From JBDHWG01 sp046328505 (GTDB lineage Bacteria > Chloroflexota > Anaerolineae > Epilineales > JAHCIE01), in assembly GCA_046328505.1 (NCBI GenBank), contig JAXLWL010000006.1:124001-188000 (forward strand): a stretch of DNA of 64,000 nucleotides, in the 5' to 3' direction. This document shows, in pieces, positions 32,650-41,609 of the stretch. Position numbers and translations under genes: made by a program. Numbering within the stretch: the stretch's first letter is position 1; each line of letters begins with the position of its first letter. Below the pieces are notes generated by a model, which saw nothing but the letters and a program-made list of their open reading frames with translations, did not search any database and had not been told where the DNA came from.

Positions 32650-33119
32650 GGTGTTCGCCCCCCTTCCAGGAAGAACGGAAAGACCAGGTTGAGCGGGGTA
32701 TCGCTGTCGACCACCCGCAGGGAGATGTCGATGTCCATCTGGGTCCGGATGGAAGGGTTCTGGGTCACGCGGACCGAGATGACTTCCTTGACCCGTGGCT
32801 CCGCCCCGAGCGCCTGAAGCACATACAGCTTGGCGCGGTTGCGCGTCGTGTCGTTATTCAGCTCGCCGATCAGGTCGAACAGGCGCGAGCCGTACTCCGG
32901 GTGGCCGAGCGCGTCCAGCTCGCCCAAGGGCGTGAGAAACCGCATCAAGAGCGCCTGGACCAGGTTGTCGGCGCCGGAGAGAATATCCAGGTCCCGGCCC
33001 TGGGCGCCGGGCCGCCGCTGCGTCGCCAGGTCGTTGCCCGGGTCGCGGCTGCTGTGGCGCAGGTCCAGGTTGCGCATCAAGTGAAGATCGGTTCCAAAAC
33101 GCGCTGGCAGCACAGCCAT
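32646..33119 (-). CDS. Baseplate wedge protein gp25-like
   Basis: The product of 157 aa begins MAVLPARFGTDLHL; the ATG at 33119 follows AAGGAG. A longer open frame upstream runs into the inverted repeat and was rejected. It contains GADNLVQALLMRFLTPLGELDALGHPEYGSRLF, which is the gp25/W family pattern, and a C-terminal strand (RTQMDIDISLRVVDS). In phages and R-type particles gp25 initiates sheath assembly on the baseplate. Confidence 0.9.
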   Translation of the reverse strand: MAVLPARFGTDLHLMRNLDLRHSSRDPGNDLATQRRPGAQGRDLDILSGADNLVQALLMRFLTPLGELDALGHPEYGSRLFDLIGELNNDTTRNRAKLYVLQALGAEPRVKEVISVRVTQNPSIRTQMDIDISLRVVDSDTPLNLVFPFFLEGGRTP

Positions 33120-33144
33120 ACGTTGCTCCTTAAGGCCAGTGTTT

Positions 33145-33201
33145 TGTAGTGATGACTTCAGTCGTTCTGTGGCGCTGGGAACGACTAAAGTCGTCACTAC
33201 A
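33145..33201. repeat. Inverted repeat element, copy C
   Basis: The arms (33145-33166 and 33180-33201) match at 20 of 22 positions. Both arms are nearly identical to the arms of a second element at 51852-51909. It lies in the gap between PAAR and gp25 and is probably a REP or small MITE-like element rather than part of the operon's function. Confidence 0.75.
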
Positions 33202-33216
33202 TTCTTCAACGTGCGG

Positions 33217-33549
33217 CTACGGCGGCGACTGATCGATGACGGTCAGGGTGGCGGGCGGTCCGACGATGGTCAGGATGCCCGGCGGCGTTGGGATGCTGTC
33301 GCCCATGCGGACGAGGCCGCGTCCGCCGACCGTCACGCCGCTACTCCCGAGCGGGCCGATGACCAACGGGTACGGAATCCCGGTCACCGAGTTCACCATC
33401 GTACACAGCGAGCCGGTCATCGCCAGGGGCATCCCATTCGCCGTGATAACAGGCGGAAAGATGCCGATAATCGTCCCGGTATCGGGCGGACCTGCCGCGC
33501 CGGGGGTGATGATGACCACGCAGCCAATCGTCACGGGTGGGCCTGGCAT
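33217..33549 (-). CDS. PAAR-like spike-tip protein
   Basis: The 110-aa protein starts at an ATG after GAGGAG. It is Pro/Gly-rich with short beta repeats and has the PAAR-type pattern of repeated hydrophobic turns (MTGSLCTMVNS, GPLGSSGVTVGG). PAAR proteins form the sharpened cone on the VgrG/gpV spike and can carry effectors. Only one Cys is visible and the metal-binding residues are not clear. The gene is bracketed by two dispersed repeats in an otherwise closely packed operon. Confidence 0.75.
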   Translation of the reverse strand: MPGPPVTIGCVVIITPGAAGPPDTGTIIGIFPPVITANGMPLAMTGSLCTMVNSVTGIPYPLVIGPLGSSGVTVGGRGLVRMGDSIPTPPGILTIVGPPATLTVIDQSPP

Positions 33550-33570
33550 AAGCTCCTCTACGGCTGGGCT

Positions 33571-33634
33571 GTCATGCTGAGTGCAACGAAGCATCCCGAT
33601 GGTCTGGGGCCCTTCGCTACGCTCAGGGCGACAA
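33571..33634 (+). repeat. Dispersed repeat, copy B (64 bp)
   Basis: This is the second copy of the repeat seen at 8289-8352, here in the opposite orientation. It lies in the 86-base gap between the spike gene and PAAR. Confidence 0.7.
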
Positions 33635-33635
33635 C

Positions 33636-34439
33636 CTACACCGAGAACTGGGTGATGCCCTTGATGGACACGCTCGCGCCCTGCACCGTGCTCGCCAGGC
33701 CGCCATCGACTGTCGCGCCCATGTTGCCCTTGAGCGTCGCCTGGGTACCGGCTTCGATGTCGGTCTTGAGCTGGCCCTTGATCGAGACGTTCTGCCCCTC
33801 GATGGACAGGTCGCGCGTCGCCTTGAGCGACATCGAGCCGGCGGCCTCGACGACGACATCGCCGTCCTGGTTCATCGTAATCTTCGTCCGTCCGGCGACG
33901 ACCGTCACCGTGCCGCCGGCCCCATCGGGCTGGTCGAGCTTCATCTCGGTCTTGCCCGCCGTCGCCCGCACGGTTCCATCGGTGATTCGCACGGTAATCT
34001 TGGGCGGCATCTCGACGATGATCTCGCGCGGCGGGTCGTTCGCCCCGATGTTGCGGATGGCGGCCTTCACCGTCTTCTCGTCGGCCTCGGCCAGGGGCAG
34101 GCGAAAGATGACCTCGTTCGGGTTGTTCAGCGGCGGGCGATCGGTATCGTTGTACAGGCGGCCGATGACGATGGGCTGGTTGACGTCGCCCTTGTCGAAC
34201 GCCAGGAGCACAAGGTCGCCCTTGTTGGGGATCGCCGCCGTCCCGATATGCCCGGTCGCAATCGGCACGCGCTTGAGCAGCAGGCCGCTGTTCTTCAGGC
34301 GCACGTCGCAGCCATAGTTGTCGCGGTCGCCGTTGTCGCTGTGGGGATAGACGTCGTCCACCAGCCCCAGTTCGGCGACGCGCACGCCGCGCATCTCGTG
34401 GCGGATAATCTCCTGGATCGTGGTGATGATCGAGTCCAT
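33636..34439 (-). CDS. Baseplate spike protein, gpV/Gp5-like
   Basis: The 267-aa protein has an N-terminal OB-fold-like part (VRVAELGLVDDVYPHSDNGD ... DVRLKNSGLLLKRVPIA ... PIVIGRLYN) followed by repetitive beta-helix strands (GTVTVVAGRTKITMNQDGDVVVEAAGSMSLK, read in alternating hydrophobic positions). This matches the spike half of VgrG / Gp5. In canonical Afp8 the spike and hub are fused; here they are separate genes with two bases between them. Confidence 0.88.
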   Translation of the reverse strand: MDSIITTIQEIIRHEMRGVRVAELGLVDDVYPHSDNGDRDNYGCDVRLKNSGLLLKRVPIATGHIGTAAIPNKGDLVLLAFDKGDVNQPIVIGRLYNDTDRPPLNNPNEVIFRLPLAEADEKTVKAAIRNIGANDPPREIIVEMPPKITVRITDGTVRATAGKTEMKLDQPDGAGGTVTVVAGRTKITMNQDGDVVVEAAGSMSLKATRDLSIEGQNVSIKGQLKTDIEAGTQATLKGNMGATVDGGLASTVQGASVSIKGITQFSV

Positions 34440-34441
34440 GC

Positions 34442-35518
34442 TCAGGTCCCCACTGATCGAAAGCCAACGCTGGTGGTAAAGCCGCCGCTCTTGGTGATGC
34501 GGTGCTTGACGCTTCGCACCTGGAAAGTCGCATTGAGCGTGTCGTCCGCCAGGCCCTGGAGCTTGACCGCGTCGCCGAGCTTGATCAGCGGCTGGCCGAA
34601 CGTCACCAGCTCGCCGCGCACTCCTCGCCGCTGTATCGCCTGGAAGGCGGCCTCGGCCGCCGTCGTCGCGGCGTCCCGCGTGCGCAGCGCCGGGCGCTCC
34701 AGGAGGAGCAGCGGGTCGCCCGACCCGGCCGTTCCGCGGGCGCTGCTAAAGTCCTTGATGAGCCAGGCCCACGCCTTGTCGGCCCGGCCGCCGGCCGGAC
34801 TCTCGCCCCACGCCTCGACATGCGCCGCATCGAGGGGCGACCGAACGACGTCGAGTGTGACGATGTGCTTCGCGAACTCCAGGGTGTGCACGGTGTTGCC
34901 GTTGCCGAAGCGCTGGAAGACGAGCTTGCCGTCGCTGTTGATGTACAGATCGAAGCCGCACAGCGCCGCCAGATCGCGCATGTGGGCGAACACACTGCGG
35001 CGCGCGTCGATCACATAGGCCGGGAAGGCGATGCCATCATCGACGGTGGCGACCTCGATGTTGGCCTTGCCCGCCAGGTCGCGCACAATCGCTCCCGCCG
35101 TCTGCCCCTCATACGTCTCGTTGACGAACGTTCGCAGCGTGGCGTCGGCGCCGCTTAGCCCAACGACGCGCGTCGTTAGCAGCCCCGGCTCGACCACGGT
35201 CACGCCGCCCTGCATGACCTGCGTCAGGGACCCGTCGTCGTCGGCGTAGCCCAGCTCCAGCTTGACCTGGTTATCGCGCTGGGGACGGAAGGTGCCGACC
35301 TGCCCCATGACCAGGGTGAACGAGTCGGCGGGCGTGTCCAGGTCGAGCGCGACGATCAGGTCGGTGATCGTGCTCGCCTTCGGCTCCTTCGTCGTGTCGA
35401 CGACCTTGCCGCCGCTGCCGCCCAGCGCGCTCTGCGCCACGTTGGAGACCGCGCCGAGCACGCCGCCGGACCCGGCCGCCTTGGAGCTAAACGTCAAACG
35501 ATACGCGGGTGTGAGCAT
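34442..35518 (-). CDS. Hub protein, phage late-control gpD-like
   Basis: The 358-aa protein is a gp27/gpD-type hub. It has an early segment with TITDLIVALDLDTPADSFTL, the GQTAGAIVRDLAGKANI helix, CGFDLYINSDGKLVFQ and a C-terminal strand with LGDAVKLQGLADDTL ... FQVRSVKHRITKSGGF. It should form the trimeric adapter between tube and spike. The stop is two bases before the spike gene start. Confidence 0.9.
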   Translation of the reverse strand: MLTPAYRLTFSSKAAGSGGVLGAVSNVAQSALGGSGGKVVDTTKEPKASTITDLIVALDLDTPADSFTLVMGQVGTFRPQRDNQVKLELGYADDDGSLTQVMQGGVTVVEPGLLTTRVVGLSGADATLRTFVNETYEGQTAGAIVRDLAGKANIEVATVDDGIAFPAYVIDARRSVFAHMRDLAALCGFDLYINSDGKLVFQRFGNGNTVHTLEFAKHIVTLDVVRSPLDAAHVEAWGESPAGGRADKAWAWLIKDFSSARGTAGSGDPLLLLERPALRTRDAATTAAEAAFQAIQRRGVRGELVTFGQPLIKLGDAVKLQGLADDTLNATFQVRSVKHRITKSGGFTTSVGFRSVGT

Positions 35519-35527
35519 CGAATTCGC

Positions 35528-35968
35528 CTATCCCTTTTTTCCCTCAGCCAGCAACTGCAGGCTCTTGCGGCGACTGTCCAGACGTTGAAACAGGCGCATC
35601 GAGTCCTCAGGTAGAAGTTCAAACAGGGCGGATTTGTCTTTGGCCTGGTCATACATGATCAAGACAGCATCGTACTGTTTGAGGAGCCGATCCGCCGTCT
35701 GGCGAACGGCTTCCGGTTCCACGTCGGACAGTAGCTCCAAAAATGTTGGCAAATGCAAACGCGACTGCAGCATCGCATCGAAATTCGCGCCCAGAAAGAG
35801 CTGTTCAAATACGGCAAGGTAGTCCGCCGCCCGGGAACGCGCTCGGCTCCGGACAGCCTCGTAACCATCCACCCCCAACGAGACCGGGGTGAAATTACCG
35901 CCTACGATTGTCAGAATGTCGTCCTGGATGCTTTTCACATCATCCGGGGGCACGGATTGCCCGCCCAT
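35528..35968 (-). CDS. Small helical protein of the particle locus
   Basis: The 146-aa protein (start chosen at an ATG after GGGAGG) is helical and acidic, with GVDGYEAVRSRARSRAADY and a C-terminal RLDSRRKSLQLLAEGKKG. A longer frame starts at TTG and overlaps the upstream gene. No family was recognised. It lies between the metalloprotease gene and the hub, 10 bases before the latter. Confidence 0.65.
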   Translation of the reverse strand: MGGQSVPPDDVKSIQDDILTIVGGNFTPVSLGVDGYEAVRSRARSRAADYLAVFEQLFLGANFDAMLQSRLHLPTFLELLSDVEPEAVRQTADRLLKQYDAVLIMYDQAKDKSALFELLPEDSMRLFQRLDSRRKSLQLLAEGKKG

Positions 35969-35981
35969 GATGGCCTCCCGT

Positions 35982-38900
35982 CTAGAAATCAACTGTTAAC
36001 GTATTCCCGGTCGTCGCGGTCGCCGGCCCTGCACTGCCGTCGACAGGGAACCGACCTGTGCGCCTGCGCCTGGCCCAATTGAGGATGTTGTTGTTGTTCG
36101 GGTCATTATTCGGGTCCGCCGAGTGCAGCGTCTGAATGCGCCTGTAAATCCGCACGTCGGGCAGGGCGATCCCCGTGCCTATGACCAGGTTCAGAGCAGG
36201 GTTTGTGTTCAGGCTGAAGAAGCGACGCGCCGTCGCAATGTCACCACGATTAAACAGGACGTGCGCCAACTCGTGCGGCAGCGTTTCGTCGCGCAAATCC
36301 AGAGCTGTATCGACGAAGATGAAGAAGCGGTCGCCCATCGTCAAGGGCGGCCCGCCAACGACCGGGATGGGCGGGACTGCCAGAATCGCGGCATAGGCGT
36401 TGGCGCCACTGAGTGGCACGAAGACGACCGTCAGCGTGTTGTCGGGCGTAATCGGCAGTAGGTCTCTGAGCACAACCACCTCTTGGGCGCCGCCTGGGTG
36501 AACAAACGGGAACTTCGCCGCTGCATTCAACGCCGCGGGAGGTACGGGCCGATCCGCATTTGCCACCTGGGCGATCTGAAGTCCGATCTGGTTCCATCGC
36601 AGATTGGCATGTTCAAACTGAGATGCAATGTAAGCTGGTGTCGCTTCGACGTAGCCGGCAATGCCGGCGCCCGTGTACCTGATCACTCGACAATTCAGGC
36701 GTCTTCGTTCATCCGTTGTGCCGCTGATAGCAAAGGGTGTAGCGGTACCATTATGTGCTTTGGCGAATACAGCCGTAAAGGTTGTGGCCGTCACCGCCGT
36801 CACGTTGACGACTTCCTGGTTCGCGCCGGTGTCTATCGTCAGAACCGAGCCGACCTTGATGGAAAACGGTACTCCACCGACGACTCCTGACATGACAGCC
36901 GGGGTGAGAGTTCTCGCGCCTGCCGCGACATTGTCGGTCGAGTCGGTGGTCGCGAATGGCAGCGCCCGGTTGAATACAGGTATAGTCACAGGCAGCCGCA
37001 CGCCGGCGGCGGGCGAGTATTCCACTCTCACGAAGCCGTCAAGCCTCGCTCTGCGCGTGCGGTGATTGCTCTGACCCGCGTTGCGCAGCCCGGCGTCAGG
37101 CGCCGGGGCCGTGAACCCGCTATGCGTAGGAAAGTCGCGGTCCGTATCGTCTGTGGCCAACATCACCGCTTTGGACACGAATATCTTCGATCCCGCGGCG
37201 GTCTCAGTCAGGGTCAAAGCCTGGGACGCCGGGGCATCATCATCCGTTTGATCGGCTTTTAGAGTCTTCCAGTTCGCCTGGACCGGCCCGGCGGCGGAGA
37301 GATCGCGCACGCGGATGTGGAATTTGCGTCTATCGGCGCCGACGAAGTTGTCTGCGTCAGCCGCGTTGTTTTTGATATTCTCTGCGGCATCGTAAGCATT
37401 GTCCCACAACCCAAAGCGCACGAAAGTCAATGCGGGCGCGGCGGCTACCGCCGTCTCGGTCACCTCGATAGCCACGACGTTGATGGTGACGGTTCGCGTG
37501 ACACCGGCGACGGTCGCAGTCACGACGACAGGCGGCGCGACCGTTCGAGGCACAGTGCGGCGCAGTGGGTTCGCCGCCTCCGTACCGCCCGACCAGGTAA
37601 CCAGGGTCGTCGGGACGCAGAACGGAACCGAGCTGATGTCCGCCACAACTGTGACGCTGGCCGTTGGATCGGCAGTTGCGAAAAACACCGTGCCGGCTGG
37701 GCCACCTGATTGTGTGGCCCCCTCCACCCGCAGGGTGAAGGTCGCGACGCGGATGGTGACGCGCTTGACAACAGGCGTCCCACCGCCGGCCGGCGTGTAC
37801 GTCGCTTCTATCGTGAAGTCGCCCGTGTTCGCGCCGCTGACCGTCTGCTGCCGCGGGTTCGCCCCTGGCGTGCCGCCCGTCACCGTGAGCGTGCCGACCG
37901 CGGGGTCAACGAGGCGGTCCGGGATATCGGCGTCGATGGTGACGGTGCGGGCCGGGTCCTGGATCACGATGAACTGATTGCTCAGGCTACCACCGATCTG
38001 CGTCGCGCCGTTCACCCGTAGGCGGAGCGGAACACACGAGCTTGCCGCCCCTTGCGACCCCCGCGCGCGGTCGATCTCGGCCTGGATGAGGCTGCGGTTG
38101 GTCCCCGCCGTTGTGGTCGGCAACATCAGGCGGTCGGCGTTCGCCGGGGTGTCGTCGACGTGTTCGAGGTTGAGATAGTGCCCCAGCTCATGGGCCAGCA
38201 CCTCGACACTCTGCTGAGCGTCGAGCGTTACATCTATAGGGACGCCCCCGAACGTGCCGCTGGCCCGGTCGGCCACGGCCGCGCCGCCCGGCAGGCCGCT
38301 GGCGGCGCCGTTCTCGACGGACACCCCGAAGCCGGCCTCGCCGCTGCCCGCGAAGTCGCGGAAGAAGTAGGTATTGACCACGTCGGGGTAGGGGCAGCGC
38401 GACAACAGGAACGTGAACTCGTTCTGGTCGACGGGACAGCTGCCGCGCAGCGCCGGATCGGCGATGGGATGGGTGTACGCCTCGCGTACAAGGTCAACAA
38501 GCTCGAAGCGGACACGCGCCTGGCGCCAGATGGTGTTGGCCTGCTCGAAGAACTGGCGAATCTCGGCCTCGGTGTGCTGCGTGACCTGTGGGACGGGTGT
38601 ACCCGTGCTGTCGGGGCACTGGCGCACATCGTTGCTGCGCGAGTCGAGCGGGACCATGACATGCGCCGCGACCGACAATCGGATCTCGCGCTGAACTGGC
38701 GCGTTGACGATGACGACGTCCAGCCTCGGGTTCCCGCCTCCCGTCGCTGGCACGCTCAGGGCTTTGCACACGCTGGGGCCTTTGATATCGCCGTCGCTTT
38801 GGTCGGCCAGCCTGACCAGTATCGGCGCGTTGGCGGGCGTGATGACATCGAAGGTGTACACGCCGGGCGGCATGTTGCTGAAGGAGAACTTCCCGCTGGC

Positions 38901-39983
38901 ATCGGTCCGCCCGGGAATGCCCTCACCCTGCGCGTCCTCGCCGGCCTTGAACTCGCCGTTCGGCGCGATGAGCACGAAGGGCTGATTGGGGACGGGGGTC
39001 AGAGCGCCGCCGGCTCCTTCGCGCTGGATGGTGCCTTCGACGGTGATCGTCCCTGTCTCATTCGGCACGCGGGTGAAGGCGTCCGGGGAACGCGAAGATG
39101 TGCTGCCGGGAGCGGCGGGAGTCACGAAGCAGCAGTGGCTGCCGCCGCCGGTCGTCGGCCCGACACACCAGTTGCTATTCACCGCGACCGACGATGGGAG
39201 GTTGAACGTGTCCGGCTGTGGAACCTGGCAGGGCAGAGCGTCGGCGTGGATGAAGAGAAGCTCCACGCGGCGGTTCGGACGCCAGGCGGTGGGGCGGTTA
39301 TCGACGGGGTCTTCCTCGCCGCAGCCCAGCCATTTGAGGCTCTCGCCGCTGCAGTTAGGGAGGAAGCGGTCGGCCGGGATGCCGAAGCTGTCCTGACCCA
39401 GGTAGTCCGCGATCAGCGCTTCCCACGTCTGGTCGTCCACCGTATCGCCAGGCGGCAGGCCCTTAGCGCAGCGGTAGGCGCGCACCGCATCCCTGGTGGT
39501 CGGACCGTTCTGCCCATCCACACGCCCCGCGTAGAAGCGCAGGTCCTGGAGGATGTGCTGGTACTCCCGCACGTCCCAGTTGTCGCGCACCGAAGGCAGC
39601 TCGCCGCCGGGACGCCGCTGGCGGATGGCATTCCACTCCGCGAGCGCCGCCGTTCGCGACGCCGCGTCGCGGCCGACGGTCAGGTAGGCGAAGACGCTGC
39701 GGGCACGCCGCTCCGAGAGGGACTGGTTGTACTGGCCGGAGCCGGTCTTGTCGCAGTGCCCGACGATCAGCAGCTTCTCGTCCGCGTGGGCGAGGGCGTA
39801 GGCGTTGACCTGCTGCAGCACCTGGCGCATGCACGGCTCGACGAACGCCTTGTCGAAGCGGAAGTGGACGATGAACGTGCGCGCCAGGCGCGACGTCTGC
39901 GACAGGGTAATCTGCACGCGCGTGGTCTGGCCGGCGCGAACGGCCGCCGGAGCGGTTCCGGTCAGCGCGCCTGAGTTAGGCAC
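35982..39983 (-). CDS. OmpA / peptidoglycan-binding protein with two metalloprotease motifs
   Basis: With a GTG start (39981-39983, GGAG at good spacing) it has about 1333 residues; an ATG at 40046 would overlap the upstream gene by 71 bases and has no ribosome-binding site. In order it has an OmpA-like domain (FDKAFVEPCM ... IVGHCDKTGS ... LSERRARSVF), interrupted by a peptidoglycan-binding type 1 insert (FYAGRVDGQNGPTTRDAV), then the last OmpA strand (RRVELLFIH). A carboxypeptidase-regulatory-like beta domain follows. A metzincin-type HELGHYLNLEH lies near residue 596, and Ig-like repeats follow. A second zinc motif HELAH lies near residue 1236. No signal peptide is seen. It may bind cell wall and cut proteins there; role in the particle is inferred. 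Confidence 0.8.
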   Translation of the reverse strand: MPNSGALTGTAPAAVRAGQTTRVQITLSQTSRLARTFIVHFRFDKAFVEPCMRQVLQQVNAYALAHADEKLLIVGHCDKTGSGQYNQSLSERRARSVFAYLTVGRDAASRTAALAEWNAIRQRRPGGELPSVRDNWDVREYQHILQDLRFYAGRVDGQNGPTTRDAVRAYRCAKGLPPGDTVDDQTWEALIADYLGQDSFGIPADRFLPNCSGESLKWLGCGEEDPVDNRPTAWRPNRRVELLFIHADALPCQVPQPDTFNLPSSVAVNSNWCVGPTTGGGSHCCFVTPAAPGSTSSRSPDAFTRVPNETGTITVEGTIQREGAGGALTPVPNQPFVLIAPNGEFKAGEDAQGEGIPGRTDASGKFSFSNMPPGVYTFDVITPANAPILVRLADQSDGDIKGPSVCKALSVPATGGGNPRLDVVIVNAPVQREIRLSVAAHVMVPLDSRSNDVRQCPDSTGTPVPQVTQHTEAEIRQFFEQANTIWRQARVRFELVDLVREAYTHPIADPALRGSCPVDQNEFTFLLSRCPYPDVVNTYFFRDFAGSGEAGFGVSVENGAASGLPGGAAVADRASGTFGGVPIDVTLDAQQSVEVLAHELGHYLNLEHVDDTPANADRLMLPTTTAGTNRSLIQAEIDRARGSQGAASSCVPLRLRVNGATQIGGSLSNQFIVIQDPARTVTIDADIPDRLVDPAVGTLTVTGGTPGANPRQQTVSGANTGDFTIEATYTPAGGGTPVVKRVTIRVATFTLRVEGATQSGGPAGTVFFATADPTASVTVVADISSVPFCVPTTLVTWSGGTEAANPLRRTVPRTVAPPVVVTATVAGVTRTVTINVVAIEVTETAVAAAPALTFVRFGLWDNAYDAAENIKNNAADADNFVGADRRKFHIRVRDLSAAGPVQANWKTLKADQTDDDAPASQALTLTETAAGSKIFVSKAVMLATDDTDRDFPTHSGFTAPAPDAGLRNAGQSNHRTRRARLDGFVRVEYSPAAGVRLPVTIPVFNRALPFATTDSTDNVAAGARTLTPAVMSGVVGGVPFSIKVGSVLTIDTGANQEVVNVTAVTATTFTAVFAKAHNGTATPFAISGTTDERRRLNCRVIRYTGAGIAGYVEATPAYIASQFEHANLRWNQIGLQIAQVANADRPVPPAALNAAAKFPFVHPGGAQEVVVLRDLLPITPDNTLTVVFVPLSGANAYAAILAVPPIPVVGGPPLTMGDRFFIFVDTALDLRDETLPHELAHVLFNRGDIATARRFFSLNTNPALNLVIGTGIALPDVRIYRRIQTLHSADPNNDPNNNNILNWARRRRTGRFPVDGSAGPATATTGNTLTVDF

Positions 39984-40605
39984 CGGGGTTCTCCACAACG
40001 CGAACGGTATACTGGCCGGGCGGGAAGTTCTCCTCGGTCCAGACATTGTTCTGTCGGTTTGTTAAGGTGCGGGAGAGCACCGCCCCATCGTCCTGCGTGC
40101 CCTCGACGGTCACAGTCAGCCGCCCCATGTCGAAATCGGGCTGCCCCTGGACTGTGACCTCCACCACGAGCGTGCCCGTCTCCACGGACGGCGGGGGTGG
40201 GGGCGGCGGCGGCGGCGGCTCTTCGCGCTTCGTTGGTGGCGGCGGGATGAACTCGCGCAGGGTGAAGCTGTACTCGAAGCGCTCCGGCTTGCCGGCCAGC
40301 TCGCGCACCCCCATCTCCTCGATGAGCACCTGGTCCACCCGCGTGGCCGTGGCGATGTCGGCGACAAAGCTGACCGGCTCGGCGGCGCGGAACTTTTTGC
40401 GCAGGTTGCTCAGGCCATCGGCCACCTCCGACCCGGTCAGCACGCCGGCCACGGTCACCCGCGTCGCGCGCCGCCCTTGCCGCTGGAGGAAGTCCCCCTC
40501 CAGCGCCGGCACGGAGTGCTGCGTCAGAACCTGGTCCTTTTCGACTTCGAGCTGTTGAACCTGCTGCAGCTCGATATCGCCGAGCATCGGGCGCGCCTGG
40601 GGCAT
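39976..40605 (-). CDS. Tail protein, longer paralog with Pro-rich linker and Ig-like end
   Basis: The 209-aa protein shares its first 125 residues with the gene at 41062: MLGDIELQQVQ, GRRATRVTVAGVLTG, FVADI...DQVLIEEM, LAGKPERFEYSFTLREF. A poly-Pro linker and a beta-sandwich tail (TGTLVVEVTVQGQPDFDMG ... YTVRVVENPGA) replace the paralog's helical end. By position, after tube and chaperone and before hub, it may be the baseplate adapter equivalent to LysM protein Afp7, but no LysM is visible. The family name is uncertain. Confidence 0.65.
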   Translation of the reverse strand: MPQARPMLGDIELQQVQQLEVEKDQVLTQHSVPALEGDFLQRQGRRATRVTVAGVLTGSEVADGLSNLRKKFRAAEPVSFVADIATATRVDQVLIEEMGVRELAGKPERFEYSFTLREFIPPPPTKREEPPPPPPPPPPSVETGTLVVEVTVQGQPDFDMGRLTVTVEGTQDDGAVLSRTLTNRQNNVWTEENFPPGQYTVRVVENPGA

Positions 40606-40621
40606 GGATGTCCTCGCGAGA

Positions 40622-41044
40622 CTACGAGTTCAGGTTGCGCAGGTGGGTCACGACGGCGTCAATCAGGCTATCGATCTCGGCCTTGATCTGGCCGACCGAC
40701 GGCAGGCTGCTCACCACCTGGGCGACGGACAGCACGTCGTCAATCGTTCCGGCCTGGTCGGGGAGCAGATTCTTGGCCGTGGTCAGGAGGGAGGTGATGC
40801 CCTGGGTGAACTGGCTGACCTGCTCCACACCGGGGATCGGCTGGCTGGCCAGGCGGTCGACTTCAGTCTTGATGCTGTTCATCAGGTCGATGAGCTTGTT
40901 GAGCAGGTCGGTGATCTGCGGAATCAGCGAGCGCAGCGCCTGGATAGCGGGCTTGATGGTCGGGACGTTCTGATCCAGGAAGTTCTTGAATGTCGTGAGC
41001 GCCGATTTCAGGTCATCGAACAGGTTGGTCGGTGTCGTTGCCAT
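40622..41044 (-). CDS. Small helical protein between the two paralogs
   Basis: The 140-aa protein is almost entirely amphipathic helix (LFDDLKSALTTFKNFLDQNV, then LIPQITDLLNKLIDLM and a C-terminal AEIDSLIDAVVTHLRNLNS). It has no Cys. Nothing in it points to an enzyme. It could be a coiled-coil inner component of tube or baseplate. Confidence 0.65.
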   Translation of the reverse strand: MATTPTNLFDDLKSALTTFKNFLDQNVPTIKPAIQALRSLIPQITDLLNKLIDLMNSIKTEVDRLASQPIPGVEQVSQFTQGITSLLTTAKNLLPDQAGTIDDVLSVAQVVSSLPSVGQIKAEIDSLIDAVVTHLRNLNS

Positions 41045-41061
41045 GACTCGTCTCCTTCTAA

Positions 41062-41607
41062 CTAACCTTGTCCCGTGCTCCTGTTGGCCGCCTGCAAGCG
41101 CCCGAGCAGCTCAGTCAACGGAGCGACGAACTGTTCGAGGCCTGTCGCGAGGTTCAGTCCCAGGTCCAGCCCGGGCACCATGTCATCGATGAGCTTGGTG
41201 GCGTCGCCGAGGATGTCGGCGTCTAGCCCCGATGTGTCCTGTGGCTCGACCGGCTCGATGTACTCGCGCAACGTCAGGACGTAGGCGAAGCGATCCGGCT
41301 TTCCTGCCAGTTCCTGGACCGTCATGTCGTCTATCACGACCTGGTCGATGGCGGCGTCGGCAATGATGTCGGCTGTGAACGGGACGGCTTTGCCGTCGCG
41401 GAACTTTCCGTCGAGCTTCTCCAGGAACGTGCGCGCGTCGGGGCCGGTTGCCACGCCCCACAGGGCCAGGCGAGTGGGCCGCCGCCCCAGGTTTTGGAGC
41501 AGGCTGCCGTCCATGCCCGGCGGCTTGTGCTCGGCCAGGCTGCGGCGCTCGACGGTCGCGATTTCCTGCACCTGCGGCAGCTCGAGGTCATCCAACATGG
41601 GTCGCAT
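41062..41607 (-). CDS. Tail protein, shorter paralog
   Basis: The 181-aa protein is paralogous to the 209-aa gene at 39976 over its first 125 residues: MLDDLELPQVQEI, GRRPTRLALWGVATG, FTADI...DQVVIDDM, LAGKPDRFAYVLTLREY. It ends in an amphipathic helical tail (LDLGLNLATGLEQFVAPLTELLG). The conserved block looks like a baseplate or tube adapter domain. Function inferred from position only. Confidence 0.65.
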   Translation of the reverse strand: MRPMLDDLELPQVQEIATVERRSLAEHKPPGMDGSLLQNLGRRPTRLALWGVATGPDARTFLEKLDGKFRDGKAVPFTADIIADAAIDQVVIDDMTVQELAGKPDRFAYVLTLREYIEPVEPQDTSGLDADILGDATKLIDDMVPGLDLGLNLATGLEQFVAPLTELLGRLQAANRSTGQG

Positions 41608-41609
41608 AG

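Noticed and set aside
30982..32817. 611-codon open frame on the plus strand
   Set aside because: Antisense to gpJ; Arg/Gly/Asp-rich without family motifs.
38052..39974. 640-codon open frame on the plus strand
   Set aside because: Antisense to the OmpA/metalloprotease gene in high-GC DNA, with no recognisable domain.
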